Below, piece by piece: positions 18,901 to 27,790 of a stretch of 64,000 nucleotides of DNA. The stretch is taken from NCBI GenBank assembly GCA_900110395.1, contig FODP01000007.1, forward strand, positions 310,001-374,000, given 5' to 3'. This DNA is from Rhodospirillales bacterium URHD0017. Its GTDB lineage: Bacteria > Pseudomonadota > Alphaproteobacteria > Reyranellales > Reyranellaceae. How positions within the stretch are numbered: the stretch's first letter is position 1; every line of letters starts with the position of its first letter. The notes under the pieces were generated by a model. That model did not search any database. It was not told the DNA's origin and saw nothing but the letters and a program-made list of their open reading frames with translations. Position numbers and translations under genes: made by a program.

Positions 18901-20798
18901 CACACCTTGTCGAGCGCTTCGGCGAAGCGCGGGCCCGCCTGGGCGAGATCGACTGGCGACTTGTCCGCGGTCTCCACGCTCAGCACCTGCAGGGCCACGG
19001 CGTCGTCGCCGGCCTTCAGCAGGAACGGCGCCTCGCTCAGCACGCGCAGGCCGAGATTCTCGGCGAGCGGCAGGATGTCGGAGAGCGCCAGTGGCGCCTT
19101 GGGATGGAACAGCCGGAGCGTAAAGCGATGCGCCGGCAGGCCGGGCGCCCGGTCGAGCCGCACGCCGAACGGACGGCCGCCGAGGGCAGCCTCCACCAGC
19201 TCGAGGTCGGCCACCGCCTGGCCGGCATCGAAGCTGTCGCGATAGACGGTGGGGAACCAGTCGCGCCAGCGGCGGCCAGCGGCGCGGCCCTCGACCTCGC
19301 CCAGCCTCTCCTGCAGGGCCGCGCGGAAGCGGTCGCTCCACGACGTCGCGGCGTCGGCGAGCGCGCGTTCGAGCTCGGCGAGATCGGGCGACGGCGTGTC
19401 GTTGGAATCGAGCTTCAGCGTGTAGAGCACCTGGGCCAGCGCGGAATCGCTGCTGACCGAGACGTCGGCCGACTGCACCTTGCCGTGCCAGGCCTGCTCT
19501 AGGAGAGCCGCGAACTGGTCGCTGAGCGCGGCATCGAAGCGCTCGCGCGGCGCGAACACCAGGCAGGTGGCGAAGCGGCCGACCGCATCGCGGCGCGCGA
19601 ACAGCGCCACACGCCGCCGTTCCTGCAGTTGGAGAATGCCCACCACGTGGTCGTAGAGCGCGTCCTCGTCGATCTGGAACAGCTCGTCGCGCGGATAGGC
19701 TTCCAGGATGGCCAGAAGCGCCTTGCCGTCGTGGCTGTGGATGTCGAGGCCGGAGCGCCGCAGCATGGTGTCGACGCGGCCGCGCAGCAGCGGCACGTCG
19801 TGCACCATGGCGTGATAGGCGGCCGAGGTGAACAGCCCGACCAGGCGACGCTCGCCGGTGACGCGGCCCTCGGCGTCGTAGGTCTTCACGATCACGCAGT
19901 CCATCGGCCCCGTGCGATGGACCAGCGAGGGCCGGTCGGTCTTGACGATCAGGATGTTGCCCGGCCCGCGGGCGAAGCGCGACATCGCCTCGCCGCCGCC
20001 CAACCCGGCCTCGAACAGCCGCACTTCGTCGCGGCGCAGGATGCCGAGCGGCGAGCCCGGTACGATCTCGTAGCGCAGGCCGCCGGGCTGCGTGGTGTCC
20101 TCGACGTAGCGATAGCGGCGATGGCCGAGGAAGGTGAAATGATTGGCTTCCAGCCAGCGCAGGAAATCGTCGTACTCGGCGAGGTTGGGCGCGCGGCTGG
20201 CGCCGAGATCGGCGATGGCGTCGAGGCAGGCACGGCGCATCGCCCGCCAGTCCTCGACCGCCAGCCGCACCTCGGCCAGCACGCGCGTCAGCGCGGCGGC
20301 AAGTTCGTCGAGCAACGCGGGATCGGCCTGGCGGTCGATCTCGATATGCATCATCGATTCGGGCTTGGCCCGCTCGCCGGCTTCGACGGCGAAGCCCGAG
20401 AGATCGCCGTCGAGGTCGCGGCGCACGGCCAGCACGGGATGCGCCAGCAGGTGGACGTTGATCTCGCGGCGATTGAACTCGTTGGCGATCGAATCGACCA
20501 GGAACGGCATGTCGTCGTTGACGATCTGCGCGATGGTGTGGCGGCTCTCGAAGCCGTGGTCGGCCGTGGTGTTGAACACCCGCACCTTGGCCACGCCCGG
20601 CAGGCGTCGGCGGGCAAAGGCCAGCAGCGACACCGCGGCGCCGGCGCGTTGATCGGCGGGAGCCGCCGCCAGGTCCTTGTCGGCGACACGGGCGTAGAGG
20701 CGGCGGGCGAAATGGGCCGCCTCCTCGCCGCCGACCGCCAGCGCCGCGGCGCAGATGGCATCGAGCCCGTAGACACGCGGGGCCAGTACGGTGGCCAT
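15996..20798 (-). CDS. NAD-specific glutamate dehydrogenase, large 180-kDa type
   Basis: This enzyme oxidises glutamate to 2-oxoglutarate and ammonia with NAD and is used for glutamate catabolism. The 1,600-residue length is typical of the large bacterial class. An N-terminal regulatory region with ACT-like domains precedes the catalytic core. The core holds [20 protein letters not shown] and the substrate-lysine block [14 protein letters not shown] at about 785-840. The NAD-binding half has [14 protein letters not shown]. An unusually long C-terminal domain completes it. It runs divergently from nrdA, and msrB follows 8 bp downstream. Confidence 0.96.
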   Translation of the reverse strand: [1600 protein letters not shown]

Positions 20799-21252
20799 TT
20801 GGACGCCCTCCCGGTCGGCGATGGTGCCGGAGCGATGTTACGTCCGACGATGACAATCTGACGACGGAGATCGGCGTGGCCGAAAGTGCCCACCACATCT
20901 TGTGTTTCGGGGGGTGCTCCGACGCAGGATAGCCGATTCGCTGCGGTTTCTGTTTGAGGCCCTAGGAATCCGCGGGAAAGCGCGTTTTGTTCTCCTTCTT
21001 TGCTGCGCCTGCGAAGGTTCGCCGACAGACAAAATCATAGAATCTGAAAGGATATTTTTTATCGATATTTCAACGTTTTAAGTGCCCATTCCTCAGATTC
21101 ACAACCGGGGTAAAAATTTGGCGATGACACGGCTTTTAGGGGGCGTATCATCAAGGAATAGGGGCTCACCCAGTAGCCCTCCCAACATCTAGGTGTCTTC
21201 CACAGTCTGTTCCATCCACAGCTGTGGACAAAAGCAAGAATGGGGGCCGCAA
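20799..21252. promoter_or_regulatory. Divergent control region between glutamate dehydrogenase and nrdA
   Basis: These 454 bp hold no convincing gene. The part at about 21030-21120 is AT-rich against the local composition and probably holds the promoters. Two related motifs with an ACATCT core, CACCACATCTTGTGTT (20891-20906) and CCCAACATCTAGGTGT (21181-21196), resemble NrdR boxes of ribonucleotide reductase genes. A cluster of DnaA-box-like sites lies just before nrdA. Confidence 0.5.
21199..21231. promoter_or_regulatory. DnaA-box-like cluster upstream of nrdA
   Basis: Three copies of a TCCACA element occur within 33 bp: TTCCACA (21199-21205), CCATCCACA (21212-21220) and, on the other strand, TTGTCCACA (21231-21223). 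The last differs from the consensus TTATNCACA at one base. DnaA control of nrdAB is known in E. coli. Control here is inferred from the sites alone. Confidence 0.45.
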
Positions 21253-23127
21253 GTGTTTGATGTCGTTCAAGTTCGCAGTGGTGCGCGGGTTGTTACCGAT
21301 CCCTCCCGGGACGCCCGTCTTACCGTCTTCGGCAAAGCCACCCTCTCCGACCGCTACCTGTTGCCCAATGAGAGCTATCAGGAAATGTTCGCCCGCGTCG
21401 CCTCGGCCTATGCCGACGACGATGGCCATGCCCAGCGGCTGTACGACTACATCAGCAATCTGTGGTTCATGCCGGCCACGCCGGTGCTGAGCAACGGCGG
21501 CACCAGCCGTGGTCTGCCGATCTCCTGCTTCCTGAACGAGGCCAACGATTCGCTCGAAGGCATCGTAGGCCTGTGGAACGAGAACGTGTGGCTGGCCGCG
21601 CGTGGCGGCGGCATCGGCTCCTACTGGGGCAATCTCCGTTCGATCGGCGAGAAGGTCGGCATGAACGGCAAGACGTCAGGCGTCGTGCCCTTCATCCGCG
21701 TCATGGATTCGCTCACTCTCGCCATCAGCCAGGGCTCGCTGCGCCGCGGCTCGGCGGCGGTCTACCTGCCGGTCAACCATCCGGAGATCGAGGAGTTCAT
21801 CGAAATCCGCCGGCCGACCGGTGGCGATCCCAACCGCAAGGCGCTGAACCTCCATCACGGCCTCCTGATCTCCGACGCCTTCATGCGCGCCGTCGAGAAC
21901 GACGAGGAATGGGGGCTGGTCAGCCCCAAGGACGGCGCCGTGCAGCGCAAGGTATCCGCCCGCCACCTCTGGATCCGCATCCTGACGGCGCGCATCGAGA
22001 CCGGTGAGCCGTACTTGGTGTTCGTCGATCACGTGAACAAGTCGCGGCCCGAGCATCACAAGCTCGCCGGCCTCGAGGTCAAGACCTCGAACCTGTGCAG
22101 CGAGATCACGCTGCCGACCGGCATCGACCATCACGGCAAGCAGCGCACCGCCGTGTGCTGCCTCTCGTCGCTGAACCTCGAGACCTATCTCGAGTGGCAC
22201 GAGCATCCGACCTTCATCGAGGACGTGATGCGCTTCCTCGACAACGTCCTGCAGGGCTTCATCGACAACGCCGGCAGCGACTTCGCGCGCGCCACCTACG
22301 CCGCCATGCGCGAGCGCTCGGTCGGCCTGGGCGTCATGGGTTTCCACTCCTTCCTGCAGGCCAACAACGTCCCGCTCGAATCGGTGATGGCCAAGGTGTG
22401 GAACAAGAAGATGTTCAAGCACATTCGCGGCCAGTGCGACGAGGCCTCCAAGTCGCTCGCCAAGGAGCGCGGCGCCTGCCCGGATGCGGCCGACTTCGGC
22501 TTCGAGGAGCGCTTCTCCAACAAGCTCGCCATCGCGCCCACCGCCTCGATCTCGATCATCTGCGGCGGCGCCTCGCCCGGCATCGAGCCGTCGGCGGCGA
22601 ATGTCTACAACCACAAGACGCTCTCGGGCTCCTTCGTGGTGCACAACCCCTACCTCGAGAAGATGCTCGAGCAGAAGGGCAGGAACGACGAGGACACCTG
22701 GACGTCGATCACCACCAGCCAGGGCTCGGTGCAGCATCTCGACTGCCTCGACGACCACGAGAAGGCGGTGTTCAAGACGGCGTTCGAGATCGACCAGCGC
22801 TGGCTGGTCGAGCATGCCGCCGACCGCGCCCCCTTCATCTGCCAGAGCCAGTCGCTCAACATTTTCCTGCCAGCCGACGTGCACAAGCGCGACCTGCACC
22901 AGATCCACATGATGGCCTGGAAGCGCGGCGTGAAGAGTCTCTACTACTGCCGCTCGCTTTCCATCCAGCGGGCGGAGACCGTCGCCGGCGAGGCGCTCAC
23001 CGCCGCGCCGCTCGGCGACCAAGCCCTTTCAGCCCCCAGAGTCGACGTCCCCTCACCGGTGCCGCTGGTCCCGCCGGCGGCACCGCAACAATCGACCGAC
23101 TACGAAGAGTGTCTTAGCTGTCAGTAG
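21253..23127 (+). CDS. nrdA: Ribonucleoside-diphosphate reductase, alpha subunit (class Ia)
   Basis: This is the catalytic subunit that reduces ribonucleoside diphosphates for DNA synthesis. The active-site pair is visible as ISCFLNEAND and, after NLCSEITLPT (thiyl Cys and Glu), as AVCCLSSLNL. The tail ends CLSCQ, the thioredoxin-exchange cysteines. The P-loop-like block PTASISIICGGASPGIEPS is typical of the family. I place the start at GTG 21253 (FDVVQVRSGARVVTD), giving 624 residues. An in-frame GTG at 21193 would translate the DnaA-box-like cluster and adds no family residues. nrdB follows 87 bp downstream. Confidence 0.95.
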   Translation: MFDVVQVRSGARVVTDPSRDARLTVFGKATLSDRYLLPNESYQEMFARVASAYADDDGHAQRLYDYISNLWFMPATPVLSNGGTSRGLPISCFLNEANDSLEGIVGLWNENVWLAARGGGIGSYWGNLRSIGEKVGMNGKTSGVVPFIRVMDSLTLAISQGSLRRGSAAVYLPVNHPEIEEFIEIRRPTGGDPNRKALNLHHGLLISDAFMRAVENDEEWGLVSPKDGAVQRKVSARHLWIRILTARIETGEPYLVFVDHVNKSRPEHHKLAGLEVKTSNLCSEITLPTGIDHHGKQRTAVCCLSSLNLETYLEWHEHPTFIEDVMRFLDNVLQGFIDNAGSDFARATYAAMRERSVGLGVMGFHSFLQANNVPLESVMAKVWNKKMFKHIRGQCDEASKSLAKERGACPDAADFGFEERFSNKLAIAPTASISIICGGASPGIEPSAANVYNHKTLSGSFVVHNPYLEKMLEQKGRNDEDTWTSITTSQGSVQHLDCLDDHEKAVFKTAFEIDQRWLVEHAADRAPFICQSQSLNIFLPADVHKRDLHQIHMMAWKRGVKSLYYCRSLSIQRAETVAGEALTAAPLGDQALSAPRVDVPSPVPLVPPAAPQQSTDYEECLSCQ

Positions 23128-23143
23128 CCGCAGCCGTCCTCGA

Positions 23144-23170
23144 CGCGCCGCGGGTCCACACTGCGGCGCG
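23144..23170 (+). other. GC-rich stem-loop between nrdA and nrdB
   Basis: CGCGCCGC (23144-23151) and GCGGCGCG (23163-23170) form a perfect 8-bp stem with an 11-base loop, followed by GGGGTTTCTTT. It lies 17 bp after the nrdA stop and could be a weak terminator or an mRNA-stabilising hairpin that sets the ratio of the two subunits. Confidence 0.6.
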
Positions 23171-23214
23171 ACGGGGTTTCTTTCGCTCAATTCATATTTG
23201 ATCGCAGGTTTTCC

Positions 23215-24177
23215 ATGTCGCTGCTCGACGCCAAGCCGATCTACAAGCCGTTCCACTATCCCTGGGCCTACGACGCCTGGCTGATGCAGCAGCGCATCCA
23301 TTGGCTGCCCGAGGAAGTGCCGCTGGCCGACGACGTCAAGGACTGGCGCAACAAGCTCACCGACTCGGAGCGGCACCTGCTGACGCAGATCTTCCGCTTC
23401 TTCACCCAGGCCGACGTCGAGGTGAACAACTGCTACATGCGGCACTACAGCCGCGTCTTCAAGCCGACCGAAGTGCAGATGATGCTGGCCGCCTTCTCGT
23501 CGACCGAGACGATCCACGTCGCCGCCTACAGCCATCTGCTCGACACGATCGGCATGCCGGAGACCGAGTACTCGGCCTTCCTCCACGTCAAGGAGATGAA
23601 GGACAAGTACGACTACATGCAGGAGTTCAACGTCGAGTCGAAGCCCGCGATCGCCAAGACGCTGGCGGTGTTCGGCGCCTTCACCGAGGGCCTGCAGCTC
23701 TTCGCCTCGTTCGCCATGCTGATGAACTTCCCGCGCTTCAACAAGATGAAGGGCATGGGCCAGATCGTGTCGTGGTCGGTGCGCGACGAGACGCTGCACT
23801 GCAACTCGATCATCAAGCTGTTCCGCGCCTTCGTGCACGAGAACGCCGAGATCTGGACCGAGGAGCTGCAGCGCGAGATCTACGTCGCCTGCTCGACCAT
23901 CGTCGACCACGAGGACGCCTTCATCGACCTCGCCTTCGAGATGGGCGGCATCGAGGGCATGACCGCCGTCGACGTGAAGCGCTACATCCGCTACATCGCC
24001 GACCGCCGCCTGACCCAGCTCAGCCTGCAGCCGATCTACCGCAGCGACGCCAAGAACCCGCTGCCGTGGATGGACCAGATGCTGAACGCCATCGAGCACA
24101 CCAACTTCTTCGAGAACCGGGCGACGGAGTATTCCAAGGCGTCGACGCGCGGGACCTGGGAAGAGGCCTTCGGCTAG
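23215..24177 (+). CDS. nrdB: Ribonucleoside-diphosphate reductase, beta subunit
   Basis: This subunit holds the di-iron centre and tyrosyl radical. Iron ligands are visible in QADVEVNN, STETIH, FTEGLQLF and RDETLHCN. The radical Tyr is four residues after the His of ETIH (ETIHVAAY), as in class Ia enzymes. The C-terminal tail NFFENRATEYSKASTRGTW matches the alpha-subunit docking region. At 320 residues it has the usual alphaproteobacterial length. Confidence 0.97.
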   Translation: MSLLDAKPIYKPFHYPWAYDAWLMQQRIHWLPEEVPLADDVKDWRNKLTDSERHLLTQIFRFFTQADVEVNNCYMRHYSRVFKPTEVQMMLAAFSSTETIHVAAYSHLLDTIGMPETEYSAFLHVKEMKDKYDYMQEFNVESKPAIAKTLAVFGAFTEGLQLFASFAMLMNFPRFNKMKGMGQIVSWSVRDETLHCNSIIKLFRAFVHENAEIWTEELQREIYVACSTIVDHEDAFIDLAFEMGGIEGMTAVDVKRYIRYIADRRLTQLSLQPIYRSDAKNPLPWMDQMLNAIEHTNFFENRATEYSKASTRGTWEEAFG

Positions 24178-24184
24178 CCCGCTC

Positions 24185-24500
24185 TCATCCGCCCATCGCA
24201 CCCATCGCGCCCGGCGCCACACCGCCCAGAGCCTGCGCGACCAGCAGCACCAGCTCGACCTGGGAGCGCGTCTCGGTCCGCGCCATGGCGCGGGCGAGCT
24301 GCGTGCGGATGGTGTTGTAGGTTACGCCCGTCTGGAGCGCGATGTCCGGCAGAATGGGCGATCCGGCCGGCCACGCTAGCGTCGATCTGCGACCGCGGTA
24401 CGATCTCGCTCGACCAGCAGGAGGAGCAGCGGATCGCGAGCTTCTCGATGGCGGAGCTGTCGGATGGGATGCCGCCAGGCGCGGTGGCAACGGCGACGTG
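24185..24500 (-). pseudogene. Decayed LuxR-type regulator remnant
   Basis: Only the C-terminal helix-turn-helix survives as readable protein: LPDIALQTGVTYNTIRTQLA, then RAMARTETRSQVELVLLVA. Upstream on the same strand is a short stretch in another frame, DPLLLLLVERDRTAVADRR, which resembles the segment before the HTH in related regulators and ends at a stop codon. The core between them is lost. The 430-bp gap between nrdB and the GFA gene holds nothing else I can support. Confidence 0.5.
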
Positions 24501-24607
24501 ACCGATGTGACCGGCCAGCCGTCGGCGCTGCGCCAAGCGGGTAGTGTCAGGGCAACTTCCTCCCGGCATACTTTTGACTGTCCGGGGGCTTGATTGGAGG
24601 TTGCGCG

Positions 24608-25012
24608 ATGAAAAAGACCTATCACGGAAGCTGCCATTGCGGCCGCGTACGCTTCGAGGCTGACCTCGACCTCGAGGCCGGCACCGGCCGGTGCAACTGC
24701 TCGTATTGCAGCAAGCTGCGCGCGTGGAATACGACCATCAAGCCGCAGGACTTCCGTTTGATGTCGGGCAGGGACGGCATCAGCGACTACCAGTTCGGCA
24801 GCAAGCAGGGCCATCATCGCTTTTGCCATGCCTGCGGCATCGCGGCTTTCGGCGATGGCGACGTCAAGGAGATCGGCGGCGCGTTCGTTTCGGTCAACGT
24901 CGCCTGTCTCGACGACATCACGCCCGAGGAGCTGGCCAAGCTGCCGATCCAGTACATGGATGGCCGGCACGACAACTGGTTTCAGCCGCCCAAGGTGACC
25001 GGCTACCTCTGA
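24608..25012 (+). CDS. GFA-family zinc protein
   Basis: This belongs to the GFA fold, named after the glutathione-dependent formaldehyde-activating enzyme. Zinc ligands lie in GSCHCGRVRF (near residue 10), RCNCSYCSK (near 33) and FCHACGI (near 75). It has 134 residues. The ATG follows TTGGAGG. Most family members have no proven activity, and only zinc binding is well supported. Its last 10 bp overlap the end of the convergent methyltransferase. Confidence 0.88.
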   Translation: MKKTYHGSCHCGRVRFEADLDLEAGTGRCNCSYCSKLRAWNTTIKPQDFRLMSGRDGISDYQFGSKQGHHRFCHACGIAAFGDGDVKEIGGAFVSVNVACLDDITPEELAKLPIQYMDGRHDNWFQPPKVTGYL

Positions 25013-25611
25013 GCCCTGAAGGCAAGGCGATCCCACCACACGGCGGGACCGCCCAGGAGGGCAGGACCGCTGCTTTCGTGGATGGTCGCGAGGCCGTGGC
25101 GCCGGGCCAGTTCGCAAGTCTCGTGGGCCGAGACCTCGAACATGCGACGGCCGGCCGGCACCGGGCCATGGCGCAGCGACAGCGCCATCAGGCCGCCAGG
25201 ACGCACCAGCGGCGCGACACGGGCCATCGCGCGCTCGCGCTGGCCGGCATCGAGATGCATCCAGACCGCGGTCAGCATGACGACGTCGTAGCGCTCGCCC
25301 AATTCATGCACGCGGTCGAGATCGGGTAGCGAATCGTCGATCCAGGCGATCGGCCAGCGCGCATGCCGACGCCGGGCCTCGGCCCGGAGCTCCGGCGTCG
25401 GCTCGACGGCCGTCACGCTGTGGCCGCGCTCGGCGAAGGCTGCAGCATCGCGGCCGGTGCCCGCACCGATGTCGATGACCTGGCTGGGTGTCGTGGGAAA
25501 GAGGTGCAAGATGTCGCTATGGACGTCGGCAAAGCCGATGCTCTCGTACTGCCTGGCGCGCTCGGCGACCGTCTCGCCGTAGCCTTCGGTGCCGCTCACT
25601 CGAGTGGTCAT
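25003..25611 (-). CDS. Class I SAM-dependent methyltransferase
   Basis: This 202-residue Rossmann-fold methyltransferase has motif I VIDIGAGTGRDAAAFAERG near residue 46, an acidic end of beta-2 in VTAVEPTPE and motif IV in YDVVMLTAVWMHLD. It resembles small-molecule methyltransferases of the UbiE/biotin C type. The substrate is unknown. It is transcribed alone and converges on the GFA gene. Confidence 0.88.
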   Translation of the reverse strand: MTTRVSGTEGYGETVAERARQYESIGFADVHSDILHLFPTTPSQVIDIGAGTGRDAAAFAERGHSVTAVEPTPELRAEARRRHARWPIAWIDDSLPDLDRVHELGERYDVVMLTAVWMHLDAGQRERAMARVAPLVRPGGLMALSLRHGPVPAGRRMFEVSAHETCELARRHGLATIHESSGPALLGGPAVWWDRLAFRAQR

Positions 25612-25640
25612 GCGGGCATTGTACGGCTAGCCGAACCCGT

Positions 25641-25713
25641 CGTCCTGAGCGAAGCGAAGGACCTCATCGCCGTTTGCTGCCGGCATGAGATCCTTCGCTT
25701 CGCTCAGTATGAC
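25641..25713. repeat. Dispersed palindrome, copy 1
   Basis: Inverted arms of about 28 bases built on CTGAGCGAAGCGAAGGA (25641-25667 and 25685-25713) surround a 17-bp centre. The right arm overlaps the stop codon of the dppF-type gene. The same palindrome recurs at 29383-29473. Confidence 0.85.
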
Positions 25714-26804
25714 AGAGAAGTGCGAGCCTGCTTCGCCGCCTCGAACGCGGCAAGACGCTCGGCGAACTTGCCCGCCGCCGGGCCGTCGGCGGCGGCGATC
25801 ACGGGGGCAGGGATCGTCTCGTAAAAATGGCAGGCCACGCGATGACCGTTGCCGGCCTCGCGCAGCAGCGGCTCTTCCCTGCGGCAACGGTCCTGGGCGA
25901 AGGGGCAGCGGGTGTTGAAGCGGCAACCGGGCGGCGGCGCGAAGGGGCTGGGCACGTCGCCGGCCAGCAGCATGCGCGTCTTGCGGACCCGCGGATCGGG
26001 GCGCGGGATCGCCGACAGCAACGCCTGGGTGTAAGGGTGCAGCGGCCGGTCGTAGAGGTCGCGCTTCGACGCGATCTCGACCAGCTTGCCGAGATACATC
26101 ACCGCCACGCGGTCGCTGATGTGCTTCACCACGGCGAGGTCGTGGGCGATGAACAGATACGAAAGGCCGAACTGACGCTGCAGGTTCTGCAAGAGGTTGA
26201 CGATCTGCGCCTGGATCGAGACATCGAGCGCCGAGACCGGCTCGTCGCACACAATCAGGTCGGGATTCACCGCGAGCGCGCGGGCGATGCCGATCCTCTG
26301 GCGCTGGCCGCCCGAGAACTGGTGCGGATAGCGCCGCGCATGCTCGGGCAGTAGCCCGACGACGGCCAGAAGTTCGCGGGCGCGCTCGGCGCGCTCGGCT
26401 TCGGTGTGCAGGCCGTGCACCGCCATCGGCTCGATCAGGATCTCGCCCACGGTCATGCGCGGATTGAGCGAGGCATAAGGATCCTGGAAGATGATCTGCA
26501 TGCGGCGGCGCAGCTGGCGCAGCGACTGCTTGTCGAGGTCGGCGATCTCGCTGCCCTTGAAGCGCACCGAGCCCGCCGTCGGGTCCATCAGGCGCAGCAC
26601 CAGCCGGCCGGTCGTCGACTTGCCGCAGCCCGATTCGCCCACCAGCGCCAGGGTCTCGCCGCGGGCGATGTCGAAGCTGACGCCTTCGACGGCGCGTACC
26701 ATGCCGATCACCTTGCGGCGGATCAGGCCGCGCGTGACGGGGAAGTGTTTCACGAGCCCGTCGACCGCGAGCACGGGTGCCGCCGTGGGCATCGTCGCGC
26801 TCAT
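25704..26804 (-). CDS. Peptide ABC transporter ATP-binding protein (DppF/OppF type)
   Basis: This is the second ATPase of a di/oligopeptide importer. It shows Walker [10 protein letters not shown], signature [15 protein letters not shown], Walker [13 protein letters not shown] and the C-terminal OppF-type cysteine block [15 protein letters not shown], which binds an iron-sulfur cluster in some members. The start at 26804 overlaps the DppD-type gene by four bases (ATGA), giving 366 residues. The final codons and stop lie in the dispersed palindrome. It is the last gene of the operon. Confidence 0.94.
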   Translation of the reverse strand: MSATMPTAAPVLAVDGLVKHFPVTRGLIRRKVIGMVRAVEGVSFDIARGETLALVGESGCGKSTTGRLVLRLMDPTAGSVRFKGSEIADLDKQSLRQLRRRMQIIFQDPYASLNPRMTVGEILIEPMAVHGLHTEAERAERARELLAVVGLLPEHARRYPHQFSGGQRQRIGIARALAVNPDLIVCDEPVSALDVSIQAQIVNLLQNLQRQFGLSYLFIAHDLAVVKHISDRVAVMYLGKLVEIASKRDLYDRPLHPYTQALLSAIPRPDPRVRKTRMLLAGDVPSPFAPPPGCRFNTRCPFAQDRCRREEPLLREAGNGHRVACHFYETIPAPVIAAADGPAAGKFAERLAAFEAAKQARTSLSY

Positions 26805-27790
26805 GCCGCGTTCCGTGCCAGCTCGACCGGCGCCTTCCAGCAGGCGACCTGGTGCTCGGCAGCGATGTCCCTGAGAGGCGGCGGCTCCTCGCGGCATTGC
26901 CGGTCGGCGAAGGGACAGCGCGGCGAGAAACGGCAGCCCTTGGGCTGGTTGTTGGGGCTGGGCACCGTGCCCTCGATGGTCGACAGCCGCTCGCGATCGA
27001 CATCGAGGCGCGGGATCGAGCCTAAAAGGCCGATCGTGTAGGGGTGCTGCGGATCGGCGAACAGGGCCGCGACCGGCGCGCTTTCGACGATCTTGCCGGC
27101 GTACATGACGATCACCTCGTCGGCCACCTCGGCGATCACGCCGAGATCGTGGGTGATGATCAGGACCGCCATGCCCAGCCGCCTCTGCAGGTCGGCCAGC
27201 AGGTCGAGGATCTGCGCCTGGATGGTGACATCGAGCGCCGTCGTCGGCTCGTCGGCGATCAGCAGCGAGGGCTCGCAGGAGAGCGCCATGGCGATCATGA
27301 CACGCTGGCGCATGCCGCCCGACAGACGGTGCGGATAATCGTCGATGCGCTCGGCCGCCGAAGGAATGCGCACCAGCTCGAGCATCTCTATGGCGCGCTT
27401 CTTGGCCGCCTGCGGCGAGATCTGGGTGTGGGCCAGGATCGCCTCGACGATCTGCTGGCCGATCGTGTGGACCGGGTTCAGCGAGGTCATCGGCTCCTGG
27501 AAGATCATCGACATCTTGCCGCCGCGCAGCTTGCGGCGTTCGTCGGCCGAGAGCCCGAGCACGTCGCGGCCGTCGAAGCGGATGGCCTCGGCCTCGACCT
27601 GGCCCGGTGGGCTCGCCACCAGGCCCATGACCGAGAGCGAGGTCACGCTCTTGCCGCAGCCCGATTCGCCCACCAGCCCTACGGTCTTGCCGCGGCCGAC
27701 CGCGAAGTCGATGCCGTCGACCGCGCGGAACAGTCCGCGGTCGGTATGGAAATACGTCCGAAGACCGCGGACCTCCAGAAGCTTGTCCAT
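26801..27790 (-). CDS. Peptide ABC transporter ATP-binding protein (DppD/OppD type)
   Basis: This is the first ATPase of the importer, 329 residues. It has Walker [10 protein letters not shown], signature [15 protein letters not shown], Walker [15 protein letters not shown] and the C-terminal block [15 protein letters not shown]. The start ATG at 27790 overlaps the stop of the substrate-binding protein by one base (TGATG), so translation is coupled. Confidence 0.95.
   Translation of the reverse strand: MDKLLEVRGLRTYFHTDRGLFRAVDGIDFAVGRGKTVGLVGESGCGKSVTSLSVMGLVASPPGQVEAEAIRFDGRDVLGLSADERRKLRGGKMSMIFQEPMTSLNPVHTIGQQIVEAILAHTQISPQAAKKRAIEMLELVRIPSAAERIDDYPHRLSGGMRQRVMIAMALSCEPSLLIADEPTTALDVTIQAQILDLLADLQRRLGMAVLIITHDLGVIAEVADEVIVMYAGKIVESAPVAALFADPQHPYTIGLLGSIPRLDVDRERLSTIEGTVPSPNNQPKGCRFSPRCPFADRQCREEPPPLRDIAAEHQVACWKAPVELARNAA

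Noticed and set aside
16857..19502. 881-codon open frame on the plus strand
   Set aside because: It runs antisense to the glutamate dehydrogenase gene. High GC content keeps antisense frames open, and the predicted protein is Arg/Gly/Asp/His-rich with no family motif.
24608..25012. True glutathione-dependent formaldehyde-activating enzyme
   Set aside because: The GFA fold alone does not prove the activity, and no formaldehyde oxidation genes lie nearby, so only the family is called.
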